A stretch of DNA of 64,000 nt, from the NCBI RefSeq assembly GCF_050699935.1, contig NZ_JBOHGB010000016.1:1-64000 (forward strand). The letters are read 5' to 3'. Below, piece by piece: positions 28,401 to 35,232 of this stretch. The stretch comes from Actinophytocola sp050699935. GTDB lineage: Bacteria > Actinomycetota > Actinomycetes > Mycobacteriales > Pseudonocardiaceae. The notes beneath the pieces were generated by a model that saw nothing but the letters and a program-made list of their open reading frames with translations, ran no database searches and was not told the origin of the DNA. The position numbers were made by a program, and so were the translations under genes. Numbering within the stretch: the stretch's first letter is position 1; the number at the start of each line of letters is the position of its first letter.

Positions 28401-31400
28401 CCGGCCCGGGCACGCGGTCGCGGACGAGCCCGTAGCCGATCCCGTTGTCCGGCACCGCGCGCAGCGCCTCCTTGACCCGCCGCACCGCCGTGCCCGGGTC
28501 GCCGTCGCCGGCGCTCAGTCCGACCGGGAACGTGCTGGTGAACCAGCCGACCGTGCGCGACAGGTCCGCGCCGGGCACCAGCTGCTCCTCGCGGCCGTGA
28601 CCCTCCAGCTCGACGAGGACCTCGTCGCCGCCGCGCCACCGGGCGACCGCGATCGCCAGTGCGGCAAGGAGAACGTCGTTGGCCGAGCCGTGGTAGGCGG
28701 CCGGCACCGTGGTCAGCAGCGGCCCGGTCACCTCCGGCGGCAGCGACACGACACGGGTTCGCGCCGTCGCCGCCGTGTCGCCCGGACCCGGCCTCCGTGT
28801 CCCGAGTGGACGGACCGGGCCGGCGAGCTGGGTGCGCCAGAACGGGATCTCGGCGGTCCGGTCGGCGGCGAGCAGGCCGGCGGCCCAGGCACGGAACGAC
28901 GTGCCGACCGGTAGGGGTTCCTCCCCGGCCGCGAGGCGCGCGAGATCCTCGGCCAGGATCCGCCAGGACACGCCGTCCACCACGAGGTGGTGCGCGACGA
29001 ACAGCAGCCGCCGGTCGTCCGCGAACCACACCGCGCGCAGCATCCGCCCCTCGGCGGGCGCGAGCCGGGCGACCGCACGCCGCCGCGCGAGCACTGGGTC
29101 CGCGCCGGCCTCCGCCCGGTCGAGCAGGTCGGCGTCGGCGGGGCCGGGTGGCGGGACCTCGAGTGTCCACTCGGGAGTGAGCCGGGCGCGCAGCAGGTCG
29201 TGGTGGTCGACCAGCCGCTGGAGGATCGCCGCGAGGCGGTCGGCAGTGAAGTCGGGGAGGTCGGGGACGGGCAGCACCATCGACTGGTGGAAGCCGTCGA
29301 CAGGGCAACCGAGGACGCGCAGCCAGCCGATGATGGGCGTCGCCGGCACGACCCCGATGCCGGTGCCGTCCTCGCCGTGCCGGGTGGTCAGGGGTTGCGC
29401 GGTCGCGGCCAGCGCGGCGACCGTGCGGTGGCGGAACACGTCGCGCGGGGTGATCAGCAGGCCGGCCGCGCGGGCCCGGCTCACCAGCTGGATCGCCACG
29501 ATGCTGTCGCCGCCGAGGGCGAAGAAGCTGTCGTGCACGCCGACCGACGGCAGGCCGAGCACGCTCGCGAACGCCCCGGCCAGCTCCCGCTCGGCGTCGG
29601 TGCCCGGTGCCGTGTCCCCGGCGAGCCCGGCCCAGTCCGGCTCCGGCAGCGCGCGGATGTCGAGCTTTCCGTTGGGCGTCAACGGAAGTCGACCGTCCAC
29701 GGCGACCACCGCGGACGGCACGAGGTACTCCGGCAGATGCTCGCCCGTGTATTCGCGCAGTCCCTCGGCGGGCCCTACGACGTAGGCCACCAGCCGCAGC
29801 CCGCCGCGCTGGTCCGGCCGGGCGACCACCGCCGCCTGGCCGACCTCGGGGTGGCGCAGCAGCACGCTCTCCACCTCGCCCGGCTCCACCCGGTGCCCGC
29901 GGATCTTGACCTGGCTGTCCGACCGGCCCAGGAACTCGAGGTTCCCGTCCGAAGACCTGCTTGCGGGGTCGAGCATCGGCACCGCGCGCCAGCGCACCCG
30001 GTCACCCGTCCGGTACATCCGCGTCCCGGGCTCGCCGAACGGGTCGGCGACGAACCGCGACGCGGTCAGGCCGGGCCGGCCCCGGTAGCCGCGCGCGAGG
30101 CCGCGACCGCCGACGTACAGCTCGCCGGTCACCCCGACGCCGACCGGCCGCAGTGCGTGGTCGAGCACGTAGAGCCGCGTGTTCGGGTCCGGCCCGCCGA
30201 TGGGCACCGGACCGTCCCAGCCGGGGGCGGCCGGCCACAGCGTGGAGTTCACCGTCGCCTCGGTCAGCCCGTACGCGACCACCACCCGCATCGTCGACGA
30301 CCAGCGCGCCACCAGCTCGGCCGGCACCGCCTCGGTACCGACCACGAGCACCCCGCCCGCGGGCAGCCGACACTCCGGCGGCAGCGCGGCCACCAGCGAC
30401 GGCGGCAGGATCATGTGCGTCACGCCCTGCTCGGCGAGGTAGTCCGTCAGCTCCGGCCCGGCGACGCGCCGGTGCTCGGGCACCAGCACCACGCGCGCGC
30501 CGGTGCCCAGCGCCATGCACAGGTCCCACACGGCCACGTCGAAGCCGGCCGACGCGAACTGGAGCACGCGGCTCGACGCGGTGACCCCGAGGCGGTCCAC
30601 CGCGGTCGCGACCAGGCTGCCGATGCCGTCGTGCGGAACCACGACGCCCTTCGGCCGGCCGGTCGACCCCGACGTGTAGATCACGTATGCCGCCCCCCGC
30701 AACGGCACCGTGACGTCCACATCGGACGGATCGAGGGCGGAGAGGTCGGCGTCGAGGTCGGCCGGGGTGAGCACGAACCGGGCGCCCGCGTCGGAGGTCA
30801 GGTAGGTGAGCCGCTCCGCCGGGTCGTCGGGGTCCAGCGGCAGGTAGGCCGCCCCCGCCTTCATGACCGCCAGCAGCGCCACGACGAGGTCGGTCGAGCG
30901 GGGCAGCGCCACGCCCACGACGTCCTCGGGGGCCACGCCGCGCGCGATCAGCCGCCGCGCGAGCCGGTTCGCCGCCGTGTTCAGCTCCGCGTAGGTCAGC
31001 GCCTCGTCCTCGCACACCAGCGCCACCGCGTCCGGCGTGCGGCGCGCCTGCCGCTCGACCAGCGCCGGCCACGTGAGGTCGTCCGTCTCGCGCGGGGAGG
31101 TCCCGAAGGCCAGCAGCGGGGCCATGTCCGGCACCAGGGCCACGTCGGTCAGCCGCGCGTCCGGTGTGGTCACGATCGCGTCCAGCATGGCGTGCAGGCC
31201 GGCCTCGTGCGTGGCGAGCTCCGCCTGCCCGCACACCGATGCGTCCGCGTCCAGGTCGAGCAGGAACGCGCCGCCGGGGTGTTCGAAGACGTTGACCGTA
31301 AGGTCGGGCACCGGTCCCGGCCACACGTCGTGCATGGTCGTGGTGGCCGTGCCGAACCAGAGGTCGGACGCGTAGCCGATGACGTTCACCGCCGGGCCGG

Positions 31401-32541
31401 CGAGCCCCGCGACGCCGTCGGCCACGCCGAGCTCGCGCGCCAGCTCCTCGGCACGGAACCGGCTGTGCGCCACGACCTCCCACACCTCGTCCGCCGCGGT
31501 GGCGACCACGTCCCCGAGCGTGCCCCGTGCCGGGACTCGCACCCGCAGCGGCAGGACGTTGGACACCATGCCCGGCACGGTCCGCTGGGCCACCCCGGCC
31601 CGCCCGGTCACCGGCAGCCCCAGCACGACGTCGGCGGCACCGGTCACCCGGTGCGTGTAGCCCGCGACCGCCGCGATCAGCACCCGCGACAGCCGCGTCC
31701 CGGCCCGCTCGGCGTACGCGCGCAGCCGCGCGGCCCGCTCACCGTCCAGTGTGGACCGGCGGCGCTCGATCCGGTCGACCGGCGCGCTCGCCCGGTCCAG
31801 CAGTCGGGCCGGCTCCGGCGCTTCGGCGAACCGGGCCAGCCAGTACGCGCGGTCCACGGCGTACCGCGGGCTCGCGCGGTATGCCTCGTCGGCCGCGGTG
31901 AGCCGGGCCAGCGGCCAGTCCACCGCCGGCGGACCGGTGCCGGCGTAGCGCTGCGCCGCGCGCCGCGCCAGGAGCGTGACGCCCACCCCGTCGATGACGA
32001 TGTGGTGGTACCGCTGGTGCCACCACACCCGGTCGTCGCCGACCCGCAGCAGCGCGTGCCGGAACAGCGGGCCCCGGGTGAGGTCGATCGGTCGGGCGCG
32101 GTCCTCGAAGGCCCAGGCGAGCGCGGCGGCCTCCGGGTCGGCCACCGAGCGGAAGTCCAGCAGCGGCACGGAGATCTCGCCCGGCGGCCCGGGGTGCTGC
32201 CGCGGGGCGTCGTCGAACCGTGTCTCGAAGCACACGTGCAGGCACTCGGCCTCGGCCACCGCCGTCGCGATCGCCGCGGCCAGCCGGTCGAGGTCGACCG
32301 CGCCCCGGATGTCCAGGTACAACGCGATGTTGAATGCCGTGGTGTCCGGCTCTACCTGCTGTGCGTACCAGACGCCGGCCTGCGCGCCGGTGAGCGGCAG
32401 TCCCGCCTCCCCGGAATTCAATGTGTCGGTTGCGTTGGGGGGCGGAGGTTCTGTCTGGGCGCGTACTTGTGGCTGGGTTGCGTCACTGTCCCCTGAGGTG
32501 CGGTTGCGAAGCGCTCGGCTTGATTCGTACTTGGGTGCCAT
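16495..32541 (-). CDS. Four-module siderophore NRPS (erythrochelin/foroxymithine-type architecture)
   Basis: 5,348 residues from the ATG at 32541 (GAGGAGCG just upstream, iron box 21 bp upstream). Landmarks by residue: C1 HHIVIDG 182, A1 622, PCP1 1012, E1 1185; C2 HHIATDG 1609, A2 2034, PCP2 2400, E2 2585; C3 3020, A3 3489, PCP3 3867; C4 HHITTDEW 4052, A4 4574, PCP4 4955; terminal C 5079. There is no thioesterase. By eye, A3 reads D-M-E-N-L-G-L-I-N, the known hydroxyornithine code. A1 (DVWIVGAVN) and A4 (DVFILGAVN) resemble each other. A2 (DPLLLGVVQ) is unassigned. E domains after modules 1 and 2 imply D-residues. Proposed product: a formyl-hydroxamate tetrapeptide closing as a diketopiperazine. 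Repeat DNA lies at the N-terminus and inside C4, and an 11-residue insert lies in A1. Confidence 0.92.
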   Translation of the reverse strand: MAPKYESSRALRNRTSGDSDATQPQVRAQTEPPPPNATDTLNSGEAGLPLTGAQAGVWYAQQVEPDTTAFNIALYLDIRGAVDLDRLAAAIATAVAEAECLHVCFETRFDDAPRQHPGPPGEISVPLLDFRSVADPEAAALAWAFEDRARPIDLTRGPLFRHALLRVGDDRVWWHQRYHHIVIDGVGVTLLARRAAQRYAGTGPPAVDWPLARLTAADEAYRASPRYAVDRAYWLARFAEAPEPARLLDRASAPVDRIERRRSTLDGERAARLRAYAERAGTRLSRVLIAAVAGYTHRVTGAADVVLGLPVTGRAGVAQRTVPGMVSNVLPLRVRVPARGTLGDVVATAADEVWEVVAHSRFRAEELARELGVADGVAGLAGPAVNVIGYASDLWFGTATTTMHDVWPGPVPDLTVNVFEHPGGAFLLDLDADASVCGQAELATHEAGLHAMLDAIVTTPDARLTDVALVPDMAPLLAFGTSPRETDDLTWPALVERQARRTPDAVALVCEDEALTYAELNTAANRLARRLIARGVAPEDVVGVALPRSTDLVVALLAVMKAGAAYLPLDPDDPAERLTYLTSDAGARFVLTPADLDADLSALDPSDVDVTVPLRGAAYVIYTSGSTGRPKGVVVPHDGIGSLVATAVDRLGVTASSRVLQFASAGFDVAVWDLCMALGTGARVVLVPEHRRVAGPELTDYLAEQGVTHMILPPSLVAALPPECRLPAGGVLVVGTEAVPAELVARWSSTMRVVVAYGLTEATVNSTLWPAAPGWDGPVPIGGPDPNTRLYVLDHALRPVGVGVTGELYVGGRGLARGYRGRPGLTASRFVADPFGEPGTRMYRTGDRVRWRAVPMLDPASRSSDGNLEFLGRSDSQVKIRGHRVEPGEVESVLLRHPEVGQAAVVARPDQRGGLRLVAYVVGPAEGLREYTGEHLPEYLVPSAVVAVDGRLPLTPNGKLDIRALPEPDWAGLAGDTAPGTDAERELAGAFASVLGLPSVGVHDSFFALGGDSIVAIQLVSRARAAGLLITPRDVFRHRTVAALAATAQPLTTRHGEDGTGIGVVPATPIIGWLRVLGCPVDGFHQSMVLPVPDLPDFTADRLAAILQRLVDHHDLLRARLTPEWTLEVPPPGPADADLLDRAEAGADPVLARRRAVARLAPAEGRMLRAVWFADDRRLLFVAHHLVVDGVSWRILAEDLARLAAGEEPLPVGTSFRAWAAGLLAADRTAEIPFWRTQLAGPVRPLGTRRPGPGDTAATARTRVVSLPPEVTGPLLTTVPAAYHGSANDVLLAALAIAVARWRGGDEVLVELEGHGREEQLVPGADLSRTVGWFTSTFPVGLSAGDGDPGTAVRRVKEALRAVPDNGIGYGLVRDRVPGPAPELLFNYLGRFTGADTLGGGADPAMPLRHVLAIDALVRDGTFTATLTWPPGVLDEAEVTRFADLWRAALVEVSRVDGGGHTPSDFPLVTLEAAQVDEVGPDVADVLPATPLQEGLYFHAQVEDVYVVQQTVELRGEVDPGALRRAAQAVLDRHAPLRASLRQLPDGRIVQVVTDGVAVPWREAAGTPEPVAADERATGFDLARPPMLRVALVRDAGRCWVVLTLHHIATDGWSAPLLVHELLAHYAPGGEPPRLAPVPPYRRYHDWLASRDREAARAAWAAALSDVDEPTLLPDTTAATAWSPASLTVEVPAGELTAGARAHELTLSTVVQGAWGLLLGRLTGREDVVFGTTVSGRTSEVDGIGGMIGLFANTIPVRMRWRPEQPAVEALAGLQAAQSELTDHHHVGLAELHRLTGLPELFDTLLVFENYPLVAKLTDPAETIEVAGVSAYGKGHYPLAVVVVPGEHLTIHLEYDGARVPAAAAARIGEGLTRLLAAFAENPTRPVSRLDLTSATALTGPDLDVPPMTTADLFDAQAAETPNAVAVIGTESLTYRELAAWSDAVACEVRGDVVAVEIPRSVELVVALLGVLKSGAVYVPVDPDYPADRRAFLRTDSGATTTLTAADIRSARGVPTRRPAGATPGHPAYLIYTSGSTGLPKGVPVPHRAIVNQLTWLHHELPLHAHDRVLHQISASFDPSLLEVLWPLTTGATVVLAEPDAHRDPARLAATVREHGVTTLLTVSSMLPALHEAGLDGLRVLAGGDPLTGEVADRWHGPLYNVYGPTEAAVQVAWWRHDGTTSDGTVPIGHPVANTRLYVLDRYLRPTPPGGTGELYVAGAQLALGYHDRPGLTAQRFVADPFGGPGDRMYRTGDLVRRLDGGALVHLGRADSQVKVRGNRVELGEIEAHLAARPDVSQAAAAVHGTRLVGYVTPSTVDTSAVAAALARTLPMPPDDVVALTELPRTPSGKLDRAALPVPEAPRSTDGPRDDRERVLCDIFATVLRLDRVGPGEDFFTLGGDSIGSITVSGQARRAGIDVSPKDVFERRTPAALAATTMPDPLPRADDDDIGDGIGDVPLLPVVHQLRERGGPIDRFTLSMLLRTPAGATRERLTATLQAILDRHDGLRLKLIRIAPVLWSLETLPAATAELRRVDVREADLRAAVAEESAAEANRLAPEDGAMLRFVWFDAGDEPGRLLIVAHHLVVDGVSWRILFADLATAWQGRPLDPVPTSLRRFARTITEQAQSPHRLAELTHWTDTHAPGAELVPGARPGTVRELRTHVVDLSTEDTEPLLRAGDLTEVLLAALRVAVTRWRGKADLLVDVERHGREGDLDLSRTVGWLTSVQPVRLPASANTAELVRERLRAAPDHGIGYGMLRHLNAQAAPLLAGLPAAQVLFNYFGRFPAEARQDWAPAPEADALDPLPDPDLGLSHVLALDTMCAQTPDGARLRATWSWAGGLDAADVHRLADLWHGALYELAGTESAVLDHVSAVAGQPVDDVWPLSPLQEGLFFHAGYDTSGLDVYTAQSAMDFAGRLDVGRLRAACATLLARNPSLRAGFTSDGVANPVQFIATAPALPIEVVDLTGSPDPHARARELMDADRARRFDLADPPLCRMLVLRFADDDAAGDRLVISHHLILWDGWSQGHFLDQLLALYERAGDDRDLPTPGSYRDYLTWLSTQDNDAARAAWREALAGLAEPTLVGRAEVAMRPVIPRRLVVEIDAEPLRAAARHAGVTLNALLNAAWALVLAGATGRDDVVFGTTVAGRPTEVPSVESAIGLFLNTVPVRVALDPHETVARLLGRIQDQRTALMPHEYLGLGELQQAAGHAPLFDTLFVLQNFVDADSFATLGERYGITDASGVDATHYPLTLVVTPGPTLRVKLEYRPDVVDEATAKSRLTRFTTLLDRLAADPNALVGRLDLLLPPESELLAAEWAAGKHPLPDDTIADLLAARATRTPEESALVFGGTTLTYAELDARINRLARLLLARGAAPETVVALALPRSIEMVVALFAVLRTGAAYLPLDLDHPVDRLRLMVDDAVPVCLLSMSTVDPVLSAGAVRLDDPAVLAELASLPGTEIADSERPAFAHGVPGRLEHPAYVIYTSGSTGRPKGVVTPYRGLTNMQHNHRAKIFGPTVAGAGRRLRIAHTVSFAFDMSWEELLWLVEGHEVHVCDEELRRDAEALVAYCAAHEIDVVNVTPTYAQLLFEEGLLAGHVPPLVLLGGEAVSDAVWRRLRETDGTHGYNLYGPTEYTINTLGASTMDSETPTVGRPIWNTRGYVLDARLRPVPPGAPGELYIAGTGLARGYHGRPGLTAERFVADPFGPPGSRMYRTGDLVRRRQDGNLDFLGRTDDQVKIRGYRVEPGEIETVLTSHPAVTRAAVVAAEGRLVAYVVAGVVAGEADLRGYLTRRLPDYLVPAAIVPVDGLPLTVNGKLDVRALPAPEFTPGREPATRTEEVLCGLFADVLGVERVGADDGFFELGGHSLLATRLISRARTAFGVDLAIRDLFEAPTVAGLADRVAAAIAPAQPQLTARERPHELPLSPAQQRLWLLQQLGDSATYNFPLVFRLRGALDLDAWRAALADVVARHEALRTVFVERDGVPYQRIVPAMDPVVEVVDRTEHTVADTVADAVARPFELATELPLRVTVARVTDSEHVVVVLLHHITTDEWSDRPFLRDLADAYTARVRGTAPEWTPLAVQYADYTLWQRELLGDPSDPDSVAGTQLAYWQRALDGVPQELELATDRPRPARPTFRGGEELLTLPNEVSAGLRALGSQTGASMFMLLHAAVAALLHRLGAGTDLPLGAPIAGRVDDALDELVGFFVNTLVLRTSVSGRQSFAELVASVKETDLAAFSHADVPFEAVVERLNPARSTSRNPLFQVMVGYHTVTGERLGLTGLTVEPLPSRTGTAKFDLVFSFAEHTASGSDGALAGWTDERAQARQRRAREEGRRPVAENRSEPSNTASGRIDCRLEYSTDLFDADTVALLGDRLRRLLATVAADPATRLSDMDLRTGAERHDVVEGFNATDRTVPELTMPELFARRVAAKPDADAVVDGPVTLTYAQLDDRANRIANLLRRHGVGAEDVVGLAVPRSAEMVAAVLAVVRLGAAYLPLDLSHPADRLAYLLADARARLVLTTEAASGKVPDTDATRLVLDAPGVTLDDPTPVETVPLGLDSAAYVIYTSGSTGRPKGVVVPHDGIASLAATAIDRMRLRADSRVLQYASVGFDVAVFELTMALCVGRTLVLAPEEVRTAGRELTEFLRRERVTHLILPPSLVSALPDGCEPPAGATILVGTETVPSDLIGRWAGRLNVLAAYGLTEATVNSTLWQADPTWTGAVPIGVPDPNTRVYVLDETLRPVPPGVTGELYVAGRGLARGYLGRAVLTAERFVACPFEPGTRMYRTGDRARWRRDGVLDFLGRVDDQVKVRGFRIELGEIEATLARHPSVRQAAVVADRANQVTRLVGYVAPASGVVDGVVDPVELRAHLARFLPEHMLPATIVPLDGPLPLTTNGKLDRRALPAVDWSTLAGTDRPATPAQRRLARVFAEVLGLPSVGVHDDFFGLGGHSMAAMRLCGRVRAVFGVDLAIRDVFDAPTVAALADRLGGAAAARPALRRRTGSGPVEAPVRRNHSGGIDQAFAIQWSDVDTATLMAAVDDVVARHEPLRDGSLFHARWLADSSTLELTMSYRAVDEWSVVPLLRDLHRAYEARRAGHAPEWTELPVTYSDYAAWAGEVLDAMGGEQLAYWRARLAGLPRLSLPVDRPGPAGDAADFVGVTLDSALHARIDELARATRTSMFMVLQAALARLLTARGAGTDLPIGTLVAGRSEPALADLVGCFFNMVVLRTDTAGKPDFSSLLARIRESNLDDLDHQDVPLADVLPDRPQVMLVHHERARLPGGITALPTGRTAADLTLAFYEPPDGEPVVCYLHYRTDLFDRTTIESLGRELVTILQSEV
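19478..19613. repeat. Repeat family D copy inside NRPS C4 domain, flanked by 13-bp direct repeats
   Basis: The 13-mer CCGCTCGCGGTGT occurs at 19478-19490 and 19601-19613. One copy plus the 110 bp between equals 123 bp, exactly 41 codons. The enclosed DNA shares CTCCGCTACT-S-GCCGTCT and CAACGCTCCGTC-R-CTCC with the intergenic segment 41047-41190. In the protein it adds about 41 Arg/Glu-rich residues (ERAQARQRRAREEGRR) between two normal C-domain strands. This looks like an insertion with duplicated target, though recombination at a chance short repeat is not excluded. Confidence 0.7.
32403..32532. repeat. Repeat family C, copy 1 (NRPS N-terminus)
   Basis: About 130 bp that aligns, with a few 1-nt gaps and roughly three quarters identity, to 44461-44591. 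Shared strings include CCGCCTCCCCGGAATTCAA, CCCCTGAGGTGCGGTTG and AGCGCTCGG. Here it encodes NRPS residues about 4-47, before the first C-domain motif LPLTGAQ. The same DNA in the ABC exporter gene is read in another frame, so this is a DNA repeat and not a shared protein domain. Confidence 0.8.
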
Positions 32542-32561
32542 CGCTCCTCGCCAGCCCAGGG

Positions 32562-32580
32562 TTAGGTTAGGCGAACCTAA
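32562..32580. promoter_or_regulatory. IdeR/DmdR-type iron box upstream of NRPS
   Basis: TTAGGTTAGGCGAACCTAA matches the 19-bp iron-box consensus with one departure from perfect symmetry. It lies 21 bp upstream of the NRPS start, so it should overlap the promoter and repress the NRPS-mbtH transcript when iron is plentiful. Confidence 0.92.
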
Positions 32581-32602
32581 CACACGACTCGGGAGGGGGG
32601 CA

Positions 32603-32656
32603 GTCTCGAATGCCGCATTCGAGACGTTCGGCCGTCTCGAATGCGGCATTCAGAGC
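32603..32656. terminator. Twin palindromes (family E) after chitinase gene
   Basis: Two direct copies 31 bp apart. The first (32603-32625) is a perfect hairpin with arms GTCTCGAATGC/GCATTCGAGAC. The second (32634-32656) has the same left arm and an imperfect right arm. They start 11 bp after the chitinase stop on the minus strand and precede the NRPS promoter, so they probably insulate the two genes. Confidence 0.6.
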
Positions 32657-32666
32657 ACGACGGAGG

Positions 32667-33899
<1,233 letters not shown>

Positions 33900-33944
33900 G
33901 GTTCTCCTCAGGGATGCAGGGTGGAGAGATACGACCTCAACTAT

Positions 33945-33958
33945 GTGGTCTAGACCAC
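33945..33958. promoter_or_regulatory. DasR-type dre site GTGGTCTAGACCAC
   Basis: A perfect 14-bp palindrome containing TGGTCTAGACCA, which matches the dre consensus bound by the GntR-family regulator DasR in streptomycetes. It is 46 bp upstream of the chitinase start. DasR controls chitin and N-acetylglucosamine genes, so site and target agree. Confidence 0.85.
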
Positions 33959-33969
33959 CTGTCGTCAAG

Positions 33970-33981
33970 AGGTCTGGACCA
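33970..33981. promoter_or_regulatory. Second, weaker dre-like site AGGTCTGGACCA
   Basis: Matches 10 of 12 core positions of the dre palindrome. Its centre is 24 bp from that of the perfect site, so both would lie on about the same face of the helix. Tandem dre sites occur at some chitinase promoters in Streptomyces. Confidence 0.55.
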
Positions 33982-33985
33982 AAAT

Positions 33986-34038
33986 GCCAGGAAGGACGCC
34001 TTCCAGACGCTCAGTGACAGGATGGCGTCCTTCCTGGC
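33986..34038. repeat. Family A palindromic repeat between divergent genes
   Basis: Perfect 15-bp arms GCCAGGAAGGACGCC (33986-34000) and GGCGTCCTTCCTGGC (34024-34038) around a 23-nt loop. It lies between the divergent chitinase and alcohol dehydrogenase starts, so it is not simply a terminator here. Related copies are at 37060-37106 and 41089-41140. Confidence 0.8.
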
Positions 34039-34071
34039 TTTGCGATTACGCTGGCGGCGAGGTGGGAGCCG

Positions 34072-35232
34072 ATGGAGCAGCGCGGCAAACTGGAGAAGTT
34101 CCTCATTCCGGAGACCATCTTCGGCGTCGGCAGCCTGGCCGAGGTCGGTGCTGCGGTCCGGCGGGCCGGCGGTTCCCGCGCGCTCGTCGTCACCGACCCG
34201 GGCGTGCTCGAGGCGGGCTGGGTCGACCGGGCCATGCCCCACCTGAAGGATGCCGGGTTGTCCTGGCAGGTCTGGTCCGGCGTCACCCCGAACCCGAAGG
34301 ACCGTGAGGTCGAGGCCGGGTTCGGCAGTTACCGGGACAGCGGCTGCGACGTGCTCGTGGCCATCGGCGGCGGCAGCCCGATCGACGCGGCCAAGGCCAT
34401 CGCCGTGCTGTCCGGCAACGGCGGGCACATCCTCGACTACGAGGGCATCGACACGGTCGCCAAGCCGATCCCGCCGATGGTGATGGTGCCCAGCACCGGC
34501 GGCTCCGGCGCGGACGTCTCCCAGTTCTGTGTCATCACCGACACCCGTCGCCGGCTCAAGGCCACGATCGCCGGCCGCGCGCTCGTGCCGGACATCTCGG
34601 TCACCGACCCCAGCCTGCTCACCACGATGTCGCCGGAGCTCTCCGCGCACACCGCGCTCGACGCGCTGAGCCACGGCATCGAGGCGTACGTGTCCAAGGC
34701 CGCGAGCTTCCTGTCCGACGGTCACGCGCTCGCCGCGATCCGCGGCGTCCTCGAGCACCTGCTGGCGACCATCGACGACCCGGCCGACCTGCGTGCCCGC
34801 GAGGGCATCGCCCGGGCGAGCCTGCAGGCCGGCATCGCGTTCACCAACGCGCTGCTCGGCGCCACGCACGCGATCGCCCACCAGATCGGCGGCTACCTGG
34901 AGCTGCCGCACGGCCTGCTCAACGCGATCCTGCTGCCGCACGTGATGCGTTTCAACGCGGCCACCTGCCCCGAGCGGTTCGTCGGCGTCGCGGGCGCGAT
35001 GGGCGTGGAGACCGCCCGGCTGACGCCGATGGAGGCGGCCGAGGCGTCGATCGCGACCGTGCAGCGGCTGCGGGAGAAGGTCGGCATCCCGCCGGGCCTG
35101 GCCCAGGTCGGCGTGCGCCGCGAGCACCTCGGCCGGTTCGCGGAGAACGCCCTGAACGACGCGTACATCACGACCAACCCGAGGGCGGTGAGCAAGGAGG
35201 ATGTCGAGCGGATCTGCCTTGCCGCGCTCTGA
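34072..35232 (+). CDS. Iron-containing alcohol dehydrogenase (group III)
   Basis: 386 residues, GGTGGGAG before the ATG. NAD-binding motif GGGSPIDAAKA (about 101-111), the family stretch VPSTGGSGADVSQFCVITD, and metal ligands in TALDALSHGIEAY and THAIAHQIGG...LPHG. Such enzymes oxidise short alcohols or reduce aldehydes with NAD and an Fe or Zn ion. Genes for a histidine kinase, response regulator and formaldehyde dehydrogenase follow in the same direction, which fits a role in methanol, formaldehyde or other small alcohol/aldehyde metabolism. The end overlaps the kinase gene by 32 bp. Confidence 0.9.
   Translation: MEQRGKLEKFLIPETIFGVGSLAEVGAAVRRAGGSRALVVTDPGVLEAGWVDRAMPHLKDAGLSWQVWSGVTPNPKDREVEAGFGSYRDSGCDVLVAIGGGSPIDAAKAIAVLSGNGGHILDYEGIDTVAKPIPPMVMVPSTGGSGADVSQFCVITDTRRRLKATIAGRALVPDISVTDPSLLTTMSPELSAHTALDALSHGIEAYVSKAASFLSDGHALAAIRGVLEHLLATIDDPADLRAREGIARASLQAGIAFTNALLGATHAIAHQIGGYLELPHGLLNAILLPHVMRFNAATCPERFVGVAGAMGVETARLTPMEAAEASIATVQRLREKVGIPPGLAQVGVRREHLGRFAENALNDAYITTNPRAVSKEDVERICLAAL

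Noticed and set aside
32541..32649. Longer NRPS start at 32649.
   Set aside because: The extension would be translated from the iron box and family E palindromes; the ATG at 32541 has a proper ribosome site downstream of the box.
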